Of a DNA stretch of 60,259 nt, positions 17,455 through 24,307 are shown piece by piece. The DNA is from Blautia sp. An81 (lineage in GTDB: Bacteria > Bacillota > Clostridia > Lachnospirales > Lachnospiraceae). The position numbers and the translations under genes were made by a program. The notes below the pieces were generated by a model that was given only the letters and a program-made list of their open reading frames with translations, made no database searches and was not told the origin of the DNA. The stretch spans positions 1 to 60,259 of the forward strand of contig NZ_NFHH01000023.1 in assembly GCF_002161285.1 (NCBI RefSeq), read 5' to 3'. Positions within the stretch are counted from its first letter, which is position 1, and each line of letters begins with the position of its first letter.

Positions 17455-17575
17455 GGAGATGTTACTGCGCCAAAAGCGCTTAACATAAGGCAGGTCTTAA
17501 GCGGCACGGAGGACCTGGTCTTTGCGGCGGGAGCAGGCGGCATGTGCCGTGTCTGCCTGGATCATCCTCCGCAGG
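17455..17575 (+). ncRNA. structured GC-rich leader before the envelope gene
   Basis: Three hairpins follow one another: GCGC-CAAAA-GCGC (17467-17479), AGGTC...GACCT (17492-17516), and GCAGGCGGCA-TG-TGCCGTGTCTGC (17533-17556). The stretch is richer in G+C than its neighbours and has no plausible ORF. A short unpaired region then leads to the ribosome binding site of the next gene. It could be a riboswitch-like leader or a processing site; I could not match it to a known riboswitch consensus. Confidence 0.35.
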
Positions 17576-17614
17576 AATCATAGAAATATCGTTCTAAAAG
17601 AAGGGAGAATATCA

Positions 17615-18553
17615 ATGAGACTTAATAAGATCGTATCAGGAGCTGCTGTGGCAGCTATGTTAGGAACTATGATGTGTACCACGGCTTTTGCGGCGGACTA
17701 TACAGATGGAAATTACACAGGAGAGATCCATTTCCTGAACGCCAACGGATCCGGTAATACTAGTATGTGTGATCCTATTTTTGTTCATAATGCAGATTTA
17801 ACGCTAACAGCCGATAATGCAGAACTGACTTTTTATGTGGCTTATCCGATCCCAGCATTCTCGGATCAGGGGGCTGATGGGACTGTTAAAGATGTTGTGT
17901 TTACAGTAAATGATACGGAGTATACTGCAGAGTCAGATATAACTACTAAACCGGAAAAAGAATTTGATACTACTTCCGCCCTTTTCGGAGTAAATGAGGG
18001 GGATGTACTGACTACACAGGTTCTTACCGTTGATCTTCCAAGGGATGCAGTGGATGATCTGGAAGCAGGTACGATCAGTGTCAGTGCGTATGTAAATGTT
18101 GTAATGAATTCTACTCAGAATTTCTTTATTCAGGTAACTAACATTCAGTCAGTGGGAGGAACAACAGAGCCTGCAGATACTAAGGATATGCAGATCACCG
18201 CTGATGTACAAGAAGTAGTTTCTGAGCCGACCTATACGGTAACTGTACCTGGGTCTGTTGAGCTGGGGACTCTCAGCACAGAGGAAGACAACTCCTCACC
18301 CTACACAGTAGATGTGGCAGCTTCCAACCTGAATGGAACTCTTTCTGTATCAGCACCTGAGACCGGTAATCTGACCAGCGGTGACAACACACTGGCCTTT
18401 GCCAACAGTTTTGGAACACAGAACGTAACAGCAGATACAGAGAACGGCAAACTCAGCGGCGCTATCAGCGTATCAGCTTCTGACGTAGCAGCAGCCGCAG
18501 CAGGAAATTACACAGGAACAACTACTTTCAGCATTACATATTCAGCAAACTAA
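17615..18553 (+). CDS. secreted protein with NEAT-like domain and beta-sandwich tail
   Basis: The ATG at 17615 follows GAAGGGAG and begins a clear signal peptide (KIVSGAAVAAMLGTMM... cleaved after TAFA). The 312-residue product has a NEAT-like domain at about 30-190 (DGNYTGEIHFLNANGSG, DLTLTADNAELTFYV). The C-terminal domain, residues 195-312 (PTYTVTVPGSVELGTLST ... NYTGTTTFSITYSAN), is shared with the next protein. It has no wall-anchor motif, so it may be secreted or bound through its partner. NEAT domains bind haem or sometimes other ligands; whether this one does is unknown, and the call is at the level of fold resemblance. Confidence 0.65.
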   Translation: MRLNKIVSGAAVAAMLGTMMCTTAFAADYTDGNYTGEIHFLNANGSGNTSMCDPIFVHNADLTLTADNAELTFYVAYPIPAFSDQGADGTVKDVVFTVNDTEYTAESDITTKPEKEFDTTSALFGVNEGDVLTTQVLTVDLPRDAVDDLEAGTISVSAYVNVVMNSTQNFFIQVTNIQSVGGTTEPADTKDMQITADVQEVVSEPTYTVTVPGSVELGTLSTEEDNSSPYTVDVAASNLNGTLSVSAPETGNLTSGDNTLAFANSFGTQNVTADTENGKLSGAISVSASDVAAAAAGNYTGTTTFSITYSAN

Positions 18554-18636
18554 AAGCAATAAAATGTATAAATATTCTCGATTTTGACTAATGCGACAGC
18601 ATCGTATCTAAAAACGGATTTTGAATGGAGGGAAGC

Positions 18637-21600
18637 ATGAAACAGAAAATAGGCTGGAAGAAAATGGGCATGAAATTTCTGACAGTCCTTACAGCACTGG
18701 GCCTGTTATGGCAGCCTTTAGATATAAATGCCGCAGCTTGGGGCAGGACCTCCGATTCCTATACAGTAAACGGCACCTTTCATATCGATCAGTTTGGGGA
18801 ATATGACATTAACGCAGAGGTTACAGTAACTGATGGAGTTATTACCGCTGTGGAGATCACAGGGGATAACTTCGGAGGAACCTATGGAGACTATAACCAG
18901 AATGTAAAATTGCCGGAGGCAATTGCAGGTATGGCAGAGAAGTTTATCGGGCTGGGGGATACAGACAGAGATGGGATCCAGGGGCTGGACGCTGTATCAG
19001 GGGCCACCTATTCTTCCAACGGGATCAAAGAAGCGGTTATGAATGCTCTTGGACTGGAGGAAGAGGAAACCTCCGGAAATGTACCCGCTCAGGTTCCGGA
19101 AGCCGGGACTTATCAAGTAACTGTGGCGGTCCGCAGTGATGTAGTAGACCATAGTCTGGTCCAGACAGATACCGCCCAGGCGGTACTTCAGGTAGATGAG
19201 AGTGGGCAGATGAAACTGTCTTATACCATGGTTTCCGGTACAGACCAGGAACCTATGTATATACTGGGTGTGAACGGATATTATGTAAATAATGACCGGG
19301 CGGGAGCTCTTTCCATGGACGGGGTTGATTATAATACCACATCATCAGGAGACTATACTGTAGTAACCGATGTAACCTATCCTCTCTCGGGACTGAGCCA
19401 GTATTATTATACAAACACCTATCTGTACGTACCGGCCATGAGCAATCTGAACGGAGAGATCAGCGGCATATACTTCGAGAACGGACACTTCAGTGTGGAT
19501 ACCATTGTGACGGTGTACTGGGATACTCTTACAAAGCAGGGAAATGACAGTAGTATGGAAATTACCGCAAATGTGGCGGAAAATATTTCCTCTCCCTCCT
19601 ATGGAGTTTCTGTTCCTTCGTCCATTGCCATGGGCGGGCTCAGTACTCAGCAGGATAATATAAAACCCTATGAGATCAAAATATCTGCAGAGAACAAAGA
19701 AGGTCTGGTTACAGTAACAGCACCGGATCAGGGAAATCTGGAAAATGCCGGGGAGAAAACCCTGAGATTTTATAATGACTTCGGCACCCAGATCTTTAAT
19801 GCCTCAGACGGATCTGTCTCAACGGCCACAGAAGCAGCCAGGGCAAACACTTTAAATGCAGTGGGGACTGATGGTTCTTCCAATATTGAGACAGACACCG
19901 GAGATACAGAAGGGGGAACCCCTCTGTACGGAAATATTACGATAACTGCAGAAGATGTATCCAATGCAGTTCCCGGTAATTATACCGGAACAACAACCTT
20001 TACTATTTCCTATTCTGAAAACGGAGAAGATCCGGATAACCCGGGCGGAGAGAATCCGGATAACCCAGGAGGGGAAGACCCGGATAATCCGGGAGGAGAG
20101 GATCCGGACAATCCAGGAGGAGAAGACCCGGATAACCCGGGAGGGGAAGAGCCGGATAATCCGGGAAGCGAAGATCCCGGACAGGACCAGGGCATGGAGG
20201 CCGGCAGATATACGGCAGACGTGGCTCTGTGGCATGCTACAAATAATACCTTATCTATGGGAAACGCAGCTCTGAATCCCCAGGGAGTCATTGTGGCAGA
20301 TGAAGATGGAAATATGTCTCTGCAGCTGACCTTTCAGTCTTTAAATATTTCGGGTATAGAAGGCTATCTGTACAGGCTGAAAAAAGTGGATATGTCCACG
20401 GTGGTCTATAATCAGTACAATTATCCCTCCTCTTATGAGGCGGAAGATGCAGAGATCCTGGAAACTTTTGAGGGAATCTATGACTCTTTTAATGACCCGG
20501 ACTCAGCTTCCTATGATGCAAACACCGGAGGAAATGAATATCCCAGGGTCATCTCCATCCCCATAGAGCAGGATGAGGATATGAACTATGTGGAGATTTA
20601 TGTTCCGGTCATGGAGTCTATCGGCGCAGGACAGGGAACACAGCTGGCCAGGCTGCATATTGACTGGGATTCTGTGGAGAAGGTTTCAGAAGATCCGGGC
20701 ACAGAAGACCCGGGAACGGACGATCCAGGCACGGAAGATCCGGGCACAGAAGATCCGGGAACAGAGGATCCGGGCACAGAAGATCCGGGAACAGATGACC
20801 CAAATGAAGAAGACCCGGATGACAGCGCCCCCCTTGACATCCGTAATCTTGCTGACGGAGTATATTCTCTTACAGGCCGGATGGTGAAGGTGGATAAAAC
20901 CACTCTTTCCATGTCAGACAATGCCATCAACCACACGATTAAACTGACGGTGACAGATGGAAAATACTATCTTACCCTGGATTTCAGGGGCCTGACCATT
21001 GGAGACAGGCTGGGCTATCTAAGTGAACTTAAGTATTATCTGACAGGCTATACCCTGGATGAATATGGAAATCCGGTGGGAGATCTGGCAGATGTTACCG
21101 TAGATTCCTATCAGATAAATGAAGATGGTTCTCGGATCAGCGATCAGTATGGAACGGATTATCCCGACTTTGTGACCTTTGAAATGATTCCCGAAGCATT
21201 GGAAGACGGTTATGTGCCTCTTCAGGTATTTGTACCTATTATGGAGTCCATCGCAGCGGGTACGGGAACCCAGCCGGTGTTTCTGAGCCTGGACTGGAGT
21301 ACCATTGAAAAAACATCTGAGGACGATCCGGATTTCAATAATGATGCAGACGGAGATGATGACAGCAATGGGGGAGAGGATAACAACAACGGGACTACCA
21401 CTCCAACTGGAAGCTCCGGTCTCAGCGGCGGCTCCGGTCTGACCGGCGGTTCCAGCTTGACGGGAGGCTCCAGCCTGACCGGGGGTTCGTCTCTAAAAGG
21501 AGGGTCCTCTTTAGGCAGCTCTTCCCTGGGAAGCGGATCCTCTCTGAACAGCGGCCTTTCCACGGCTTCCGGAGCCAAGACAGGAGACGATGCGAATTTT

Positions 21601-21681
21601 GGATATGTATGGCTTCTGCTTTTGGCGGGAGGCGTGATGGTAGTCTGCGCTGTCAGGATAAGATATAATCGCAGAAAATAA
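18637..21681 (+). CDS. cell-wall-anchored FMN_bind / NEAT-like multidomain protein
   Basis: The start at 18637 (MKQKIGWKK) has GGAGGG before it. The 1014-residue protein has, in order: a signal peptide; an FMN_bind domain (~40-140) with DAVSGATYSS, whose Thr124 is the expected ApbE-type flavin attachment site; a NEAT-like domain (~155-300); the beta-sandwich domain shared with the upstream protein (~305-465); a Pro/Asp repeat linker; NEAT-like domain 2 (~515-680); an Asp-Pro-Gly-Thr linker; NEAT-like domain 3 (~733-900); a Ser/Gly linker; and a wall-sorting tail (GAKTGDD, hydrophobic helix, RIRYNRRK). A covalent flavin next to ligand-binding modules suggests extracellular electron transfer or haem/iron handling. 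No sortase or apbE gene is in the window. Confidence 0.8.
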   Translation: MKQKIGWKKMGMKFLTVLTALGLLWQPLDINAAAWGRTSDSYTVNGTFHIDQFGEYDINAEVTVTDGVITAVEITGDNFGGTYGDYNQNVKLPEAIAGMAEKFIGLGDTDRDGIQGLDAVSGATYSSNGIKEAVMNALGLEEEETSGNVPAQVPEAGTYQVTVAVRSDVVDHSLVQTDTAQAVLQVDESGQMKLSYTMVSGTDQEPMYILGVNGYYVNNDRAGALSMDGVDYNTTSSGDYTVVTDVTYPLSGLSQYYYTNTYLYVPAMSNLNGEISGIYFENGHFSVDTIVTVYWDTLTKQGNDSSMEITANVAENISSPSYGVSVPSSIAMGGLSTQQDNIKPYEIKISAENKEGLVTVTAPDQGNLENAGEKTLRFYNDFGTQIFNASDGSVSTATEAARANTLNAVGTDGSSNIETDTGDTEGGTPLYGNITITAEDVSNAVPGNYTGTTTFTISYSENGEDPDNPGGENPDNPGGEDPDNPGGEDPDNPGGEDPDNPGGEEPDNPGSEDPGQDQGMEAGRYTADVALWHATNNTLSMGNAALNPQGVIVADEDGNMSLQLTFQSLNISGIEGYLYRLKKVDMSTVVYNQYNYPSSYEAEDAEILETFEGIYDSFNDPDSASYDANTGGNEYPRVISIPIEQDEDMNYVEIYVPVMESIGAGQGTQLARLHIDWDSVEKVSEDPGTEDPGTDDPGTEDPGTEDPGTEDPGTEDPGTDDPNEEDPDDSAPLDIRNLADGVYSLTGRMVKVDKTTLSMSDNAINHTIKLTVTDGKYYLTLDFRGLTIGDRLGYLSELKYYLTGYTLDEYGNPVGDLADVTVDSYQINEDGSRISDQYGTDYPDFVTFEMIPEALEDGYVPLQVFVPIMESIAAGTGTQPVFLSLDWSTIEKTSEDDPDFNNDADGDDDSNGGEDNNNGTTTPTGSSGLSGGSGLTGGSSLTGGSSLTGGSSLKGGSSLGSSSLGSGSSLNSGLSTASGAKTGDDANFGYVWLLLLAGGVMVVCAVRIRYNRRK
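20026..20175 (+). repeat. 24-bp tandem repeats encoding PDNPGGED-type linker
   Basis: Six to seven imperfect copies of a 24-base unit encode the eight-residue repeat EDPDNPGG. This is an in-frame coding repeat that forms an extended linker between surface domains. It can vary in copy number by slippage. Confidence 0.9.
20689..20822 (+). repeat. 15-bp tandem repeats encoding EDPGT linker
   Basis: About eight copies of a unit encoding (E/D)DPGT separate the second and third NEAT-like domains of the wall protein. They are coding repeats, not spacers of a CRISPR array. Confidence 0.88.
21411..21557 (+). repeat. Gly/Ser-rich coding repeats (GGSSL type)
   Basis: About nine copies of a Gly-Ser-Ser-Leu type unit (18 bases, degenerate) form the wall-spanning segment just before the sorting signal of the surface protein. 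Confidence 0.85.
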
Positions 21682-21728
21682 TACAGCATACCCAGGCACA
21701 GTGGCCTGAATCATTATATTAGTCCGGA

Positions 21729-21773
21729 AAAGCAGGGCTGTAATGTCAACTTGTGAGACAGCAGCCCTGCTTT
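21729..21773 (+). terminator. hairpin between surface protein and regulator genes
   Basis: AAAGCAGGGCTG pairs perfectly with CAGCCCTGCTTT over a 21-base loop. The following U-tract is weak (TTTCAGTATA), so its strength as a terminator is uncertain. Confidence 0.55.
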
Positions 21774-21905
21774 CAGTATACTTTGAAAGGATAGTTATAT
21801 GTTGCTTTGACATAGAACTTTCTTTCTTCCATTGTCTCCTATACTTTTCCCTGTCTCTAAAGTATAATGGGAATAACAGTAAGAAGATTTTAAGGAGACA
21901 AAGAA

Positions 21906-22568
21906 ATGCCGATGATACTTGTTTTGGAAGATGATCCGGAGCTGAACCAGACGATCACCAGCGTCCTGAAAAAAGAAGGCTATCGGGTTTTCTCTGCATA
22001 TTCCTGTAAAGAAGCAAAGAACTTTTCAGAAACTCACACCCTGGATATGGCAGTGCTGGATATCAATCTTCCCGATGGAGACGGGTTCCGGTTTTGCCGA
22101 TGGCTGAAGGCCAGAAGCCAGGTCCCGGTACTGTTCCTGTCTGCCCGTGACCTGGAAGAAGATATGCTGAAAGGCTATGATCTGGGCGCTGAGGATTATG
22201 TGACAAAACCCTTTTCTATAAAAATATTGCTGAAAAAGATCTCTGTAATCCTTTCAAGAGAACCGAAGAACTTCAATATTTACGACGACGGTTTTTTAAG
22301 GATTGATTTTGAACTGGGAAAGGTCCAAAAGGGAAAAGAGGAATGTCCGGTTACCCCTACAGAGTACCGGATCTTAAAAAAGCTGATCCAGAATAAAGGC
22401 CAGCTGCTTACCTATTCCCTGCTGCTGGATTCTTTATGGGAAGAGGGCGTCCAGCTGATGGACAAGCATGCTTTGGCAGTGAATATAAACAGGCTGCGGA
22501 AAAAAATCGAGACGGAGGAACATTCCTATATTTCTAATGTATATGGAATGGGTTATATATGGAAATAG
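21906..22568 (+). CDS. OmpR-family response regulator (module 1)
   Basis: The 220-residue protein has a receiver domain with the acidic pair EDD near the N-terminus, the phosphorylated Asp52 in AVLDINLPDGDGF and the conserved Lys in YVTKPF. A winged-helix DNA-binding domain ends in NINRLRKKIE and YGMGYIWK. AAGGAG precedes the ATG; a possible -10 TATAAT lies at 21863-21868. Its last ten bases overlap the sensor kinase start, so the two are coupled. By arrangement it resembles BceR/VraR-type regulators that sense cell-envelope-active peptides and switch on the adjoining exporter. Confidence 0.9.
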   Translation: MPMILVLEDDPELNQTITSVLKKEGYRVFSAYSCKEAKNFSETHTLDMAVLDINLPDGDGFRFCRWLKARSQVPVLFLSARDLEEDMLKGYDLGAEDYVTKPFSIKILLKKISVILSREPKNFNIYDDGFLRIDFELGKVQKGKEECPVTPTEYRILKKLIQNKGQLLTYSLLLDSLWEEGVQLMDKHALAVNINRLRKKIETEEHSYISNVYGMGYIWK

Positions 22569-23479
22569 TACTGCTTATAGTAATCCTCTTGCTGCTGGTG
22601 CTGGCGGCATTTCTACTATGGAAAATACATGTCTTAAAACAGGATATTTACAGGTTTACAAAGAACCTGGACACGGCCCTGAATACTATGCTGAGCGGAA
22701 AAAAGCTGGAAACAAGACCTTATGGCGAAGACGATCTGTGGGGGATGATCTATGAAAGACTGCTGAGACTTTCCAACATGTATACCCATAAAAATAAAGA
22801 GATATCCGAAGAAAAAGAATTATTGAAAGAACTGGTTTCTGACATATCTCACCAGACGAAAACCCCCATTGCCAATGTAAAACTGTACCTGGAGATGATG
22901 GAAGAAGATAAAGAAAATATTCCGGAATATATGAAAAAGCTGAATCTCCAGGCAGATAAATTAGATTTTCTTCTCCAGAGTATGGTTAAGATTTCCAGAC
23001 TGGAGACCGGGACCATTAAGATACAGAAACAGAAACTGCCCATAGCCCGGACTTTGGCGGAATCCATAGCTGCAGTGGTGCCAAAAGCGGATAAAAAGAA
23101 AGTACAGATTTTTGCAGAGTGCGATGAAAACCTTATGCTGGACCATGATAAAAAATGGACGGGAGAAGCGTTGTTTAACATCCTGGATAACGCTGTAAAA
23201 TATACAGAACCAGGGGGAAGGGTACATATTTCTGTGTGCAGACAGGAGGTCTTTACAAGGATCGGCATAAAGGACACAGGAAAGGGAATTGTGCCGGAAA
23301 GGCAGGGCGCTGTTTTCAATCGTTTTTACCGGGAGCCGGAGATTCACGACAGTGAGGGAATCGGGATCGGCCTGTATCTGGCCCGAAAGATCATCACGAT
23401 GCAGAACGGTTATATTGAGTTAGAATCTCAGGCGGGACAAGGAAGTACCTTCAAAATTTATCTTCCAAATACGGATTAG
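22559..23479 (+). CDS. sensor histidine kinase (module 1)
   Basis: This 306-residue membrane kinase has a single clear N-terminal hydrophobic helix (VLLIVILLLLVLAAFLLW), a short cytoplasmic linker, then a HisKA domain with His98 in SDISHQTKTPIANV. The ATPase domain follows (NILDNAVKYTEPGG, KDTGKGI, GIGIGLYLARKI). The lack of a large sensing domain is typical of intramembrane-sensing kinases that depend on an ABC transporter for signal detection. The FtsX-type permease encoded downstream is the obvious partner. Confidence 0.9.
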   Translation: MEIVLLIVILLLLVLAAFLLWKIHVLKQDIYRFTKNLDTALNTMLSGKKLETRPYGEDDLWGMIYERLLRLSNMYTHKNKEISEEKELLKELVSDISHQTKTPIANVKLYLEMMEEDKENIPEYMKKLNLQADKLDFLLQSMVKISRLETGTIKIQKQKLPIARTLAESIAAVVPKADKKKVQIFAECDENLMLDHDKKWTGEALFNILDNAVKYTEPGGRVHISVCRQEVFTRIGIKDTGKGIVPERQGAVFNRFYREPEIHDSEGIGIGLYLARKIITMQNGYIELESQAGQGSTFKIYLPNTD

Positions 23480-23480
23480 G

Positions 23481-23510
23481 AAAAATCACAGTTTTGTGAT
23501 TTTTTCTTTT
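23481..23510 (+). terminator. intrinsic terminator between kinase 1 and exporter 1
   Basis: AAAATCACA and TGTGATTTTT form a stem of about nine pairs, followed by a T-rich run. It separates the constitutive sensor/regulator pair from the exporter genes, which have their own promoter. Confidence 0.75.
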
Positions 23511-23549
23511 TGTGAACGGTTTGTGATTATTATGCTCTATTTTTATGAT
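23509..23549 (+). promoter_or_regulatory. promoter of exporter 1 with direct-repeat regulator site
   Basis: TTTGTGA occurs at 23509-23515 and 23520-23526, exactly 11 bases apart (one helical turn), with a third copy at 23493-23499. The last copy overlaps the -35 (TTGTGA, 23521-23526), which is 17 bases from TATGAT (23544-23549). This is the usual geometry for activation by an OmpR-family regulator. Confidence 0.55.
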
Positions 23550-23611
23550 ATCAGGATTGTGAGAGCACGCAGTGAGCAATTCTGCATCATAGGATTATAG
23601 GAGATAGGAAG

Positions 23612-24307
23612 ATGAAGGATATATTGGTAAGGACCCGGGGACTAAAGAAATATTATCAAGTGGGCAGTCAGACAGTAAAAGCCCTGGACGGCGTAGATCT
23701 GGAAGTGAGAGAAAGGGAATTTGTCTCGATTATCGGGAAATCGGGAAGCGGAAAAAGCACCCTTCTGCATATGATCGGCGGTCTGGACGTGCCCAGCGAG
23801 GGACAGGTGATCGTAGACGGAATGAACCTGGAGAAAATGAACAGAGAAGCCCTTGCTTTATACAGGAGACGTAAAGTAGGCTTTATTTTTCAGCAATACA
23901 ACCTGATACCGGATCTGAATGTCTATGATAATATCCTGTTTCCTCTGGAACTGGACGGAAGGCAGGTGGATAAAAAATTTATCTGGGAACTGATGGCAGT
24001 CTTAAATATTTCCAATAAGAAGGAAATGCTTCCCTCTATGCTTTCCGGAGGAGAGCAGCAGCGGGTGGCTATCGCAAGGGCTCTGGGAGCAAAGCCCTCG
24101 ATTATCCTAGCTGACGAGCCTACAGGAAATCTGGATACAATGGCCAGCCACGATGTGATCGGCCTGCTGAAGGTTCTGGCAAAGCAGTACCAGCAGACCA
24201 TTATCCTGATCACCCATGACGGGGATATCGCCCAGATGGCGGATCGGATCGTCAGGATCGAGGATGGAAAGATCCGGAAAGGAAGTGAGCCTTATGCTGG
24301 GAAATAA
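23612..24307 (+). CDS. ABC transporter ATP-binding protein (MacB/BceA type)
   Basis: The 231-residue ATPase shows Walker [10 protein letters not shown], the Q-loop FQQYNL, the signature LSGGEQQR, and Walker B with the following [11 protein letters not shown] and ITHD. These are typical of the MacB/LolD/BceA group, which works with FtsX-like permeases rather than as importers. It overlaps the permease start by 14 bases. It likely powers detachment of an antimicrobial peptide from the envelope. Confidence 0.92.
   Translation: MKDILVRTRGLKKYYQVGSQTVKALDGVDLEVREREFVSIIGKSGSGKSTLLHMIGGLDVPSEGQVIVDGMNLEKMNREALALYRRRKVGFIFQQYNLIPDLNVYDNILFPLELDGRQVDKKFIWELMAVLNISNKKEMLPSMLSGGEQQRVAIARALGAKPSIILADEPTGNLDTMASHDVIGLLKVLAKQYQQTIILITHDGDIAQMADRIVRIEDGKIRKGSEPYAGK

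Noticed and set aside
17455-17575. c-di-GMP or cobalamin riboswitch
   Set aside because: I looked for the conserved core elements of these classes and did not find them; only unspecific hairpins are supported.
20026-20822. Regular short repeats that could suggest a CRISPR array
   Set aside because: The repeats are tandem without unique spacers, keep one reading frame and encode Pro/Asp/Gly linkers of a surface protein; no cas genes are near.
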